A stretch of 64,000 bases of DNA from an uncultured Clostridium sp. (GTDB taxonomy: Bacteria; Bacillota; Clostridia; Lachnospirales; Lachnospiraceae): contig UQBG01000014.1 of NCBI GenBank assembly GCA_900539185.1, positions 1 to 64,000 of the forward strand. The letters are read 5' to 3'. Made by a program: the position numbers and the translations under genes. Below the pieces are notes generated by a model, which saw only the letters and a program-made list of their open reading frames with translations, did no database searches and was not told where the DNA came from. Of this stretch, positions 7,908 to 15,226 are shown piece by piece; position 1 is the first letter of the stretch; each line of letters begins with the position of its first letter.

Positions 7908-9103
7908 ATCAGTATGTAATACGGGATTTAACAACGGATGATCTGGATCAGTATAACGCCTTGCTGCGGTATGCATTTCAGGTCACCGAGCAGGAACTGG
8001 TAGAGACCGGCTGGCGGGATGACGAGATCAAGCAGTCAAAGTTTCCGATTATAAAACGGGCGGATATTCTGGGTTGCTTTGATGGGGATACACTGGTGTC
8101 ACAGTTTGCGGTCTATCCACTGAAGATGAATATTTATCAGGCAGTTTATCCGGTGGGATTTATAACCAGTGTGTGTACCTATCCGGAGTATTCGGGACAT
8201 GGTATTATGGCGAAGCTGATGGCACAAAGTCTGCATCGGATGCATGAAAAGCATCAGTCGCTGGCACTGTTATATCCATATTCGATTCCGTTATATCGGA
8301 AGTTCGGATGGGAGATCGTTTCTAACAAGATCTCATTTATCGTGAAGGATCGTCAGGTTCCGGCAGGAGCGAAGGCACCGGGATATGTACGCCGCGTGAG
8401 TTGGGATAATACCGAATTTATGAATCTACATACAACCTTTGCACAGCAGACACATGGCTGTCTCTTCCGCAACAGTCTGGCCTGGGAAGAGTATTGGCGC
8501 TGGGATGAGGATGATACAGTCGTAGCGGTTTACTATAGTGAGAGTGGGAAACCACTGGGCTATATGGTATATCTGATCAAGGATGACATCATGCATATCA
8601 AGGAAATGATTTATCTGAACCGGGAAGCACAGAAGGGACTGTGGGAATATATTCACGCACACGATTCCATGATTGATGAAGTGCGGGGAAACAATTATTT
8701 CAATGAACCGATTGCTTTTGATATGGATGACAGTGATATTCGCGAGTCGATCCGACCGTATATCATGGGAAGAATCGTAGATGTTGAGACGTTTTTAGAG
8801 GAATACCGGTGTGAATATACCGAACAGCCGGTTCGTATCCGCATGGATATAAAAGATGAGGTTCTGGAATGGAATAATCGTTCCTTTACAGTGGAATTCT
8901 ATAAGGGACGATGTCGGCTGACAGATCAGCCGTCGGATTGTTCGGTGCGTATGTCGATCGGTACACTGACAGCATTACTGCTGGGGTATAAGACAGGAGC
9001 ACAGCTCTACCGCAGAGAACGGATTCAGGCATCACAGGAGGCAGTTACCTGTCTGGATGACGTGATTTTCCATCATGCACCCTATATATCCGATTATATC
9101 TGA
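7904..9103 (+). CDS. Eis-like GNAT acetyltransferase with SCP2-type C-terminal domain
   Basis: A 399-residue protein of the large Eis type: an N-terminal GNAT domain with acetyl-CoA motif VCTYPEYSGHGIMAKLMAQ and YSIPLYRKFGWEI, a second degenerate GNAT-like region, and a C-terminal sterol-carrier-like domain (VRMSIGTLTALLLGYKTGAQL). Characterised relatives acetylate aminoglycosides, peptides or protein lysines, so the substrate cannot be fixed. The start is ATG 7904, overlapping the argD stop as ATGA, with AAGGAG upstream; this implies coupled translation with argD. An in-frame GTG at 7892 is possible but has no ribosome site. Confidence 0.82.
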   Translation: MNQYVIRDLTTDDLDQYNALLRYAFQVTEQELVETGWRDDEIKQSKFPIIKRADILGCFDGDTLVSQFAVYPLKMNIYQAVYPVGFITSVCTYPEYSGHGIMAKLMAQSLHRMHEKHQSLALLYPYSIPLYRKFGWEIVSNKISFIVKDRQVPAGAKAPGYVRRVSWDNTEFMNLHTTFAQQTHGCLFRNSLAWEEYWRWDEDDTVVAVYYSESGKPLGYMVYLIKDDIMHIKEMIYLNREAQKGLWEYIHAHDSMIDEVRGNNYFNEPIAFDMDDSDIRESIRPYIMGRIVDVETFLEEYRCEYTEQPVRIRMDIKDEVLEWNNRSFTVEFYKGRCRLTDQPSDCSVRMSIGTLTALLLGYKTGAQLYRRERIQASQEAVTCLDDVIFHHAPYISDYI

Positions 9104-9106
9104 TGC

Positions 9107-9135
9107 TGGACAATTCCTCAAAATGAGCCTATAAT
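9107..9135 (+). promoter_or_regulatory. Promoter for the COG0523 GTPase pair
   Basis: TGGACA (9107-9112), 17 bases, then a perfect TATAAT (9130-9135). It begins just after the preceding stop codon and gives the two GTPase genes their own transcription start, near 9142. Confidence 0.7.
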
Positions 9136-9151
9136 ACCATAGGAAAATAGT

Positions 9152-9162
9152 AACGAATCGTT
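9152..9162. promoter_or_regulatory. Candidate operator: short inverted repeat in the GTPase leader
   Basis: AACGA-A-TCGTT is a perfect 5-bp inverted repeat with a one-base centre, about ten bases downstream of the expected transcription start and before the ribosome site. Metal-responsive repressors such as Zur often control COG0523 genes; this site does not closely match a Zur box I know, so the role is a guess. Confidence 0.25.
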
Positions 9163-9182
9163 TTATTAGGAGGCGTTTAGAA

Positions 9183-10280
9183 ATGACAAAAGTTGATATT
9201 GTTTCCGGATTTCTGGGAGCAGGAAAGACCACATTGATAAAGAAATTAATAGCAGAGGCATTTTCCGGTGAGAAACTGGTACTGATCGAAAATGAGTTTG
9301 GTGAGATTGGAATCGATGGAGGTTTCTTAAAGGATGCCGGTATCGAGATTACAGAGATGAACTCCGGTTGTATCTGCTGTTCTCTGGTTGGTGACTTTGG
9401 TGAAGCTTTGAAGAAGGTGCTGGCAGAGTATGCACCGGATCGGATCATCATTGAGCCATCCGGCGTCGGAAAGTTATCCGATGTGATCAAGGCGGTACAG
9501 GGCGTTGCCGAGAATACCGAACTGGAGCTGGATAGCTTCGTAACGGTTGCAGATGTTACAAAGGCAAAGATGTATATGAAGAACTTTGGTGAGTTCTTCA
9601 ATAATCAGATAGAGAGTGCCAGCACGATTATTTTGAGCCGGACACAGAAGATGGCACAGGATAAGCTGGAGGCAGTCGTTGCTCTGTTAAAGGAGCATAA
9701 TGCAAAGGCTACGATCATCACGACTCCTTGGGAGGAGATCGATGGCTCCGTGATCCGTAAGGCTATGACTGAGGGAAATTCTCTGGTTCATGAGCTGATG
9801 GAGGAGGCAGAGGTATGTCCGGAATGTGGACATCATCATGAGCATGGTGAGGAGTGCCATCATGACCATGACCACGAACATGAGCATCATCACGATCACG
9901 ATGAAGAGTGCCATCATGACCATGACCACGAACATGAGCATCATCATGATCACGATGGAGAGTGCTGCCATGATCACGATCATCACCACCATCATCATGC
10001 GGATGAGGTATTTACCAGTTGGGGAAAAGAAACACCGCATAAGTATACGACAGAAGATATGGATGCCATCTTAAAGAAGCTGTCTGAGTCAGAAGAGTAT
10101 GGCATCATTCTGAGAGCAAAGGGTATGGTACCGAATGTGAATGGCGAGTGGATCTACTTTGATCTGGTTCCGGGTGAGTACGAACTCCGAAAGGGAAATC
10201 CGGACTATACCGGCAAGCTGTGTGTGATCGGAAGCAAGCTGGCAGAGGACAAGCTGGAACAGTTGTTTCAGTTAGCATAG
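9183..10280 (+). CDS. COG0523 (CobW/G3E) GTPase with His-rich metal-binding insert
   Basis: A 365-residue G3E GTPase, the class of metallochaperones that deliver metals such as zinc, cobalt or iron to client enzymes. The P-loop is GFLGAGKTT (residues 9-17), followed by ENEFGEIGIDG and the family CxCC motif at C63-I-C65-C66. About residues 215-275 form an insert of His, Asp, Glu and Cys built from 18-residue repeats; this joins the GTPase half to a CobW C-terminal half (GIILRAKGMVP, then a YELRKGNPDY end). Where GTPases have NKxD it reads SRTQ, so guanine recognition may be unusual. Its partner gene starts 12 bases after the stop. The metal cannot be told from sequence. Confidence 0.88.
   Translation: MTKVDIVSGFLGAGKTTLIKKLIAEAFSGEKLVLIENEFGEIGIDGGFLKDAGIEITEMNSGCICCSLVGDFGEALKKVLAEYAPDRIIIEPSGVGKLSDVIKAVQGVAENTELELDSFVTVADVTKAKMYMKNFGEFFNNQIESASTIILSRTQKMAQDKLEAVVALLKEHNAKATIITTPWEEIDGSVIRKAMTEGNSLVHELMEEAEVCPECGHHHEHGEECHHDHDHEHEHHHDHDEECHHDHDHEHEHHHDHDGECCHDHDHHHHHHADEVFTSWGKETPHKYTTEDMDAILKKLSESEEYGIILRAKGMVPNVNGEWIYFDLVPGEYELRKGNPDYTGKLCVIGSKLAEDKLEQLFQLA
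9849..9980 (+). repeat. 54-bp in-frame tandem repeat encoding the His-rich insert
   Basis: Two nearly identical 54-bp units (9849-9902 and 9903-9956) are followed by a partial third. Each begins with codons for E-E-C-H-H-D-H-D and continues with alternating His and Asp/Glu. The near identity at DNA level points to recent duplication, so repeat number may vary between strains. Confidence 0.85.
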
Positions 10281-10292
10281 GAGGAATGAGAT

Positions 10293-11243
10293 ATGCCAAA
10301 GGAGATACCGGTATATCTGTTTACCGGCTTTTTAGAGGGCGGTAAGACAACATTTATACAGAATACATTAATAGGACAAAACTTTAATGAAGGCGATCGG
10401 GCGTTGCTGCTGGTGTGTGAAGAAGGAATCGAAGAGTACGATCCGGCAGAGCTGGCAGCACACAATATCATGCTGGAAACGATCGAGGAGCCGGAGGAAC
10501 TGACAACCGAGAGACTGATGAAGCTTCATACGCAGTACAAGCCACAGTTGGTACTGATCGAATACAATGGCACATGGAAGCTGGATCAGTTATTTAATCT
10601 GGATGTGCCGAGAGGCTGGACCGTTGTTCAGATCGTTGCGAATGTAGATGCTTCTACATTTGACAGTTATCTCGGAAATATGCGGGCTATGATGATGGAA
10701 CAGGTATCCATGGCGAATCTGGTTATCTTTAATCGGTGTACGGAAGAGACAAAGCGTGGAGAATACCGCCGGATCATTAAAGCAAATAACCGGATGGCTA
10801 CGATTGTATTTGAAAAAGAGGATGGCAGTACAGAGTTCCAGAATCCGGATGATGATCTGCCATATAAGCTGGATGCAGATGTGATCGACATCGGAGATGA
10901 TGATTTTGGGATCTTTTATATTGATGCTTCGGATAATCCGGATAAGTATGTCGGTAAAACCGTACATTTTAAGGGTATGGTATACAAACCGAAGAACTAT
11001 GGGAAAACAGCCTTTGTACCGGGACGGCATGCGATGACCTGTTGCGTAGAAGATATTGCATTTGTAGGGTTTAAGTGTGTGAGCGATATGGCTGCGATGC
11101 TAAAGGATCGGCAGTGGGTTGAGATTACCGGTAAGGTCGACAAAGAGTATTATCGTGAGTTCAAGGGTGAAGGTCCTGTGATCTATGCGACGAAGGTAGT
11201 GCCGACGGAAAAACCGAAGGAAGAGGTTGTGTTATTTAACTAA
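10293..11243 (+). CDS. COG0523-like GTPase fused to a DUF1980/YcgQ-like domain
   Basis: A 316-residue protein whose first half is a CobW-like GTPase (P-loop FTGFLEGGKTTF near residues 10-21) and whose last ~130 residues resemble the C-terminal domain of TIGR03943/YcgQ proteins (YIDASDNPDKYVGKTVHFKG, then PGRHAMTCCVED and a VEITGKVDKEYY beta-rich end). In Bacillus, ycgQ belongs to the zinc-limitation regulon and pairs with a permease. The CxCC motif of true COG0523 members is missing (VCEEGIEEYD stands near that place), and NKxD is replaced by NRCT. It shares the operon with the His-rich GTPase, so the two may form a metal-handling pair. Domain assignment is from pattern recognition. Confidence 0.78.
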   Translation: MPKEIPVYLFTGFLEGGKTTFIQNTLIGQNFNEGDRALLLVCEEGIEEYDPAELAAHNIMLETIEEPEELTTERLMKLHTQYKPQLVLIEYNGTWKLDQLFNLDVPRGWTVVQIVANVDASTFDSYLGNMRAMMMEQVSMANLVIFNRCTEETKRGEYRRIIKANNRMATIVFEKEDGSTEFQNPDDDLPYKLDADVIDIGDDDFGIFYIDASDNPDKYVGKTVHFKGMVYKPKNYGKTAFVPGRHAMTCCVEDIAFVGFKCVSDMAAMLKDRQWVEITGKVDKEYYREFKGEGPVIYATKVVPTEKPKEEVVLFN

Positions 11244-11279
11244 ATCGGTTCTGATTAGAGACATCCGATCGAAGATTTC

Positions 11280-11325
11280 AAAAGGGAAGCGAAGGACGTA
11301 AACGTGCTTTGTTTCCCTTTTCTTT
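11280..11325 (+). terminator. Intrinsic terminator of the GTPase operon
   Basis: AAAAGGGAA (11280-11288) pairs with TTCCCTTTT (11313-11321), with further pairing inside (ACG/CGT), followed by CTTT. It ends the operon 37 bases after the stop. Its T-rich tail overlaps the -35 box of the next promoter. Confidence 0.85.
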
Positions 11326-11352
11326 GACATTCCCCGGAAATGAAAGTAGAAT
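11324..11352 (+). promoter_or_regulatory. Sigma-A promoter for the Nudix operon
   Basis: TTGACA (11324-11329), 17 bases, TAGAAT (11347-11352). The -35 box begins inside the tail of the upstream terminator, so the two signals are fused with no spare sequence. Confidence 0.75.
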
Positions 11353-11377
11353 GTAGGTATTGAAGGAGAAGAAAAGG

Positions 11378-11932
11378 ATGAAGGATCATATTAATAATTT
11401 GACGACATTGTGTTATATAGAAAACGAAGGTCAATACCTGATGCTACATCGAGTAAAGAAGGAGCAGGATGTGAACCGTGATAAATGGATCGGCGTAGGC
11501 GGACATTTCGAGGCAGGGGAAAGCCCGGAGGAATGTCTGTTACGGGAAGTAAAGGAAGAGACAGGGCTGACACTGACCCGGTGGAAGTTCCGGGGCATCG
11601 TGACGTTTACCTACCAGTCGCAGCAGGATGTGCTTCCGGACTGGGATAAGAACGGGAAACTGGTACAAGGCGGAGCCGTTCAGGCGGATATGGAATATAT
11701 GTGCCTTTATACGGCAGATGCCTATGAAGGAGATTTGACTGAGTGTAATGAAGGAACCTTGGAGTGGGTAAAAAAAGAGGATGTCTATCGCCTCCCGATT
11801 TGGGAAGGGGATCGAATTTTCTTTCATTTATTAGAGGAGGACCGGGAATTCTTCTCGCTGAAATTAAATTATATCGGAGAACAACTGGTGCGGGTAGAAC
11901 TGGATGGAAAACCATGGACAGGAAAGGAGTAG
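11378..11932 (+). CDS. Nudix hydrolase, MutT-like
   Basis: A 184-residue Nudix protein that should cleave a nucleoside diphosphate linked to another group; relatives include 8-oxo-dGTP diphosphatases. The Nudix box is complete: GGHFEAGESP followed by REVKEETGL, giving the G-x5-E-x7-REVxEExGL metal-binding pattern. The N-terminal HINNLTTLCYIENEG and an RDKWIGVGG loop fit the MutT subgroup. ATG 11378 is chosen because AAGGAG (11363-11368) lies nine bases upstream; a TTG at 11360 would include that site in the coding region. The next gene starts five bases after the stop, so the two form an operon of unclear joint purpose. Confidence 0.88.
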   Translation: MKDHINNLTTLCYIENEGQYLMLHRVKKEQDVNRDKWIGVGGHFEAGESPEECLLREVKEETGLTLTRWKFRGIVTFTYQSQQDVLPDWDKNGKLVQGGAVQADMEYMCLYTADAYEGDLTECNEGTLEWVKKEDVYRLPIWEGDRIFFHLLEEDREFFSLKLNYIGEQLVRVELDGKPWTGKE

Positions 11933-11936
11933 CCTT

Positions 11937-13172
11937 ATGAAAGAAGAGAATAAGAATCAGAATCTGCCGGAGGATGATTTTATGGATGAGGACTATGAGG
12001 ATGCGTTGGATCAGATTCCGCTTCCGGAGGAACAGAAGGCTTCGAACCATACAGGACAGAACTATGGTCTGGGTCTGACAGCGATGATTCTTGGGATTCT
12101 GTCACTGTTATCTTTCTGTCTCCCGGTGCTGGGACTGGTACTGGCGGCAGTTGCTATCGTACTGGGAATTGTGGCAACAGCCAGAGGAAATGGAAAGAAA
12201 ATGGGAACCTCCGGTATCATCATGGGAAGCATCAGTTTATTGACCTACCTGGTCATCCTGCTTTTGTTTGGAGGAATCTTTAATATTACCAGTAAGAATC
12301 GGGACTATTTTTCCGATACGGCATGGCGGAGAACGTCGGATGGCAGTGTTCTGTATCTGTATGAGGACGGAACCTTCATTGATGTGGAGCAGGAGGGTGT
12401 ATTCTCTGATAACTTCTATACCGGAACCTATGATGTGGTTCCTTATAAGGATACCGGGCTTGTCTTCACGGATCTGGAGAAGAAGCATCGGAATGATATG
12501 ATGTATGATGTGATCCTGCATGTGAATCTGTATGTGGCAAACGGAAAGGAACAGGAGGGCATATCGGATAATATTCGATATCTGTATATGTTTGATCGTC
12601 CATATAACAGTGGAGATGCAGTATCTGTATGTGCGCATGACAGTCGGCAGTATGGGGCTGTTGAGGCAGTTCGGGAGACGACGCTTGCATATCCGGCACT
12701 GGGAAATGAGTATGTGACAACGGAACAACTGCCGGATCTGACAGAGGATATGTCGGAAACGGACAGTACCGATCTAACTGTAGATGAAACAGAGGCTTCG
12801 GAAGGTGCATCCTCAGAGGATACGACGGCATCGGAAGAGGGCAGCGAGGCTGTAAGTGAGAGTACAACCGAAGGCAGTGCAGATACAGCCGCAGGCACAA
12901 CTCAAGAGCTGCCGGACTTCTGGAGTGAGTCTAGTGAAAAGATCGATGAGAGCTACTCGTCTGTATCAGAAGAGTGGGAACACAGAAGTGAGGAAGCCAG
13001 TAGTGCGGCAGAGGAAGTCAGCAGTGCATTCGAAGAGGCCAGCAGTGCCTTTGAGGAAGCCAGCAGTGCCGCAGAGGAGATCAAGGAAAATGTAGATGTA
13101 AACGGAATTCAAAGGTTCTTTGAACGGTTAATACAAAGAATTGAGAAGTGGCTGGAGAAGTGGTCATTTTAA
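11937..13172 (+). CDS. DUF4190-like membrane protein with coiled-coil C-terminal repeats
   Basis: A 411-residue protein with an acidic N-terminus, two membrane segments close together (YGLGLTAMILGILSLLSF and the segment around GIIMGSISLLTYLVILLLF, residues ~45-120), a beta-rich region with RTSDGSVLYLYEDGTF, and a long Ser/Glu/Thr tail. The paired helices with G-rich turns are typical of DUF4190 proteins, of unknown function. The tail ends in four heptads of the form E-A-S-S-A-x-E, then an amphipathic helix (FFERLIQRIEKWLEKW) that may lie on the membrane. ATG 11937 has AAGGAG seven bases upstream. A role in the cell envelope is likely; nothing more specific can be said. Confidence 0.72.
   Translation: MKEENKNQNLPEDDFMDEDYEDALDQIPLPEEQKASNHTGQNYGLGLTAMILGILSLLSFCLPVLGLVLAAVAIVLGIVATARGNGKKMGTSGIIMGSISLLTYLVILLLFGGIFNITSKNRDYFSDTAWRRTSDGSVLYLYEDGTFIDVEQEGVFSDNFYTGTYDVVPYKDTGLVFTDLEKKHRNDMMYDVILHVNLYVANGKEQEGISDNIRYLYMFDRPYNSGDAVSVCAHDSRQYGAVEAVRETTLAYPALGNEYVTTEQLPDLTEDMSETDSTDLTVDETEASEGASSEDTTASEEGSEAVSESTTEGSADTAAGTTQELPDFWSESSEKIDESYSSVSEEWEHRSEEASSAAEEVSSAFEEASSAFEEASSAAEEIKENVDVNGIQRFFERLIQRIEKWLEKWSF
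12993..13076 (+). repeat. Four 21-bp tandem repeats encoding a heptad coiled coil
   Basis: Units at 12993-13013, 13014-13034, 13035-13055 and 13056-13076 each encode a seven-residue E-A/V-S-S-A-A/F-E motif. The period of seven residues predicts a coiled coil. The DNA units are similar but not identical, so they are older than the His-rich repeats at 9849. Confidence 0.8.
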
Positions 13173-13206
13173 TGTTTGGAAATAAGGAAGTCCGGGGATT
13201 ATAGAC

Positions 13207-13235
13207 TTGACAGCAACCGGATTTCCGTCCATAAT
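13207..13235 (+). promoter_or_regulatory. Sigma-A promoter for asnB
   Basis: TTGACA (13207-13212), 17 bases, CATAAT (13230-13235), about 60 bases before the asnB start. No T-box or other leader structure fits in the short leader. Confidence 0.65.
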
Positions 13236-13294
13236 GAACAGGTATATAAAGTGATAAATTACTACAGAATATAATAGAGACAGAGGTGCAGAGC

Positions 13295-15124
13295 ATGTGC
13301 GGATTTGTAGGATTTGTAGATCATCTGCCGGAAAAGGCAGAAGTAATTGAAGATATGAAGAATGCAATCATTCATCGTGGACCGGATAGTGACGGAACCT
13401 ATATTGATGATGATATTGCATTAGGCTTCCGCAGATTAAGTATTATTGATCTGAACGCAGGAAATCAGCCGATGTATAACGAGGATGGTTCTCTGGTATT
13501 GATGTTCAACGGAGAAATCTATAACTATCAGGATATCCGGAAGGAACTGGTGGAGAAGGGACATATCTTTAAGACCCAGTCAGATACAGAGGTTTTGATT
13601 CATGCATACGAAGAGTACGGCTATGACATGATGAATCTGTTGCGCGGAATGTTTACATTTGTGATCTGGGATAAGAATGAGCATAAGATGTTCTTAGCAA
13701 GAGATTTCTTCGGAATTAAGCCTATGTATTATGCCGATATGAATGGAACCTTCATGTTTGGTTCTGAGATCAAGGCATTTCTGTGCCATCCGAATTTTGA
13801 TAAGAAGTTAAATCATAATGTACTGGAAAATTATCTGACCTATCAGTACAGCCCATCGGCTGAGACCTTCTTCGACGGCGTAATGTGTCTTCCGCCGGCA
13901 CATTATCTGGTATATGAAAACGGAAAGTATACATTGACCCGTTACTGGGAGCCGGAGTTTAAGGAGGCTGACGAGAGTAAGGATCTGGATGCATGGGCAG
14001 AAGAGATCCGCAAGGTGATGGAGAACTCTGTTCAGGCACACAAGATCAGTGATGTAGAGGTCGGTTCCTTCCTGTCCAGCGGTGTGGATTCCAGCTACAT
14101 TGCCTGCCTGGCAAATGTAGACAAGACCTTTACGGTAGGATTTAAGCAGAAGAAGTATAATGAGATCTCATATGCAAAGGAACTCTCTGATATTATTCAG
14201 GTACAGAATATCAGCAAGGTCATAACCCCGGAGGAGTACTGGGATAAGCTGTCGATGATTCAGTATTATATGGATCAGCCGTTAGCGGATGCTTCGGCGA
14301 TTGCCTTGTATTTCTTAGGAAATGAGACATCAAAGTATGTTAAGGTAGCAATGTCCGGAGAAGGCTCGGATGAGCTGTTTGGCGGTTATAATATCTATCG
14401 GGAACCATTGGAGAATAAAGCATATGATGTGATTCCGTTCCCGATTCGAAGACTGATCGGAAGGATTGCATCGCATTTTCCGAAGAAGCGTGGCTTTAAC
14501 TTTCTGGTGCGTCATTCCAAGACCCTGCAGGAGCGCTATGTCGGCAATGCCTTTATCTTTGATGAGAAGGAGAAGGATAAGCTGTTAAAGGAGCGGAACG
14601 GTGTGAATCCGTTAGATGTAACCCGTCCATACTGGGAAAGAACCAAGGGAAAGGATACGGTTACACAGATGCAGTATCTGGATATCAATGTCTGGATGGT
14701 GCATGATATTCTGTTAAAGGCAGACAAGATGAGTATGGCAAACTCCCTGGAGGTTCGTGTGCCATTTCTGGATAAAGAGGTATTTGAGGTGGCTTCCCGG
14801 ATTCCGCGTCAGTATAAGGTAGAGGGTGAAGTGACGAAGCGTGCGTTTCGTAAGACTGCACTGGAAGTACTTCCGGAGAAGGTAGCAGATAAGAAGAAGC
14901 TGGGATTCCCGGTTCCGATTCGTGTATGGATGCGGGAGGACAAGTACTATAACCGTATAAAGGAAGCGTTTACCAGTGAGGAAGCAGCACAGTTCTTTGA
15001 TACGGATTATTTAATGAAGCTGTTGGATCAGCATAAAGAAGAGAAATTTGACAATAGTCGTAAGATATGGACAGTATTTATGTTCCTGCTTTGGTATGAT
15101 GAGTATTTTGTAAAGCGGGCATAG
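13295..15124 (+). CDS. asnB: Asparagine synthetase (glutamine-hydrolysing)
   Basis: A 609-residue class II amidotransferase that makes asparagine from aspartate, ATP and glutamine. After Met removal the N-terminus is CGFVGFV, exposing the nucleophile cysteine, with NGEIYNY and RGPDSDG as glutaminase markers. The synthetase half contains the ATP-pyrophosphatase loop SSGVDSSYIA, SGEGSDELFGGY and an LEVRVPFLD segment. ATG 13295 is preferred because AGAGGTG (13282-13288) lies six bases before it and because the cysteine must be residue 2. It has its own promoter. The intact Cys2 contrasts with the PurF-like protein at 2514. Some relatives modify cell-wall peptides instead; the full length and motifs favour true AsnB. 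Confidence 0.9.
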   Translation: MCGFVGFVDHLPEKAEVIEDMKNAIIHRGPDSDGTYIDDDIALGFRRLSIIDLNAGNQPMYNEDGSLVLMFNGEIYNYQDIRKELVEKGHIFKTQSDTEVLIHAYEEYGYDMMNLLRGMFTFVIWDKNEHKMFLARDFFGIKPMYYADMNGTFMFGSEIKAFLCHPNFDKKLNHNVLENYLTYQYSPSAETFFDGVMCLPPAHYLVYENGKYTLTRYWEPEFKEADESKDLDAWAEEIRKVMENSVQAHKISDVEVGSFLSSGVDSSYIACLANVDKTFTVGFKQKKYNEISYAKELSDIIQVQNISKVITPEEYWDKLSMIQYYMDQPLADASAIALYFLGNETSKYVKVAMSGEGSDELFGGYNIYREPLENKAYDVIPFPIRRLIGRIASHFPKKRGFNFLVRHSKTLQERYVGNAFIFDEKEKDKLLKERNGVNPLDVTRPYWERTKGKDTVTQMQYLDINVWMVHDILLKADKMSMANSLEVRVPFLDKEVFEVASRIPRQYKVEGEVTKRAFRKTALEVLPEKVADKKKLGFPVPIRVWMREDKYYNRIKEAFTSEEAAQFFDTDYLMKLLDQHKEEKFDNSRKIWTVFMFLLWYDEYFVKRA

Positions 15125-15151
15125 AAGGGAACAGATCCGGATAGGATATCG

Positions 15152-15205
15152 GGAAAGAGAGGCTGACAAAGAACGAAAGTGGAGTTTTTTGACGGCCTCC
15201 TTTCC
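15152..15205 (+). terminator. Imperfect hairpin after asnB, possible terminator
   Basis: GGAAAGAGAGGC (15152-15163) can pair with GCCTCCTTTCC (15195-15205) with one bulge, and the loop contains a T-run. It lies between the asnB stop and the rnf-associated block. The stem is imperfect and there is no T-run after it, so termination is uncertain. Confidence 0.35.
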
Positions 15206-15226
15206 GTATATAACAGGTGAGAGTGT

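Noticed and set aside
9849..9980. CRISPR-like array
   Set aside because: The repeat is in-frame coding sequence without spacers, and no cas gene is near.
9687..10074. Long frames in other phases over the His-rich repeat (Met/Ile/Val-rich proteins)
   Set aside because: They are shadows of the CAT/GAC repeat in the GTPase gene; composition is wholly due to the repeat and no ribosome site fits.
13173..13294. T-box or amino-acid riboswitch before asnB
   Set aside because: Only about 60 bases lie between the promoter and the start, with no T-box sequence or terminator pair.
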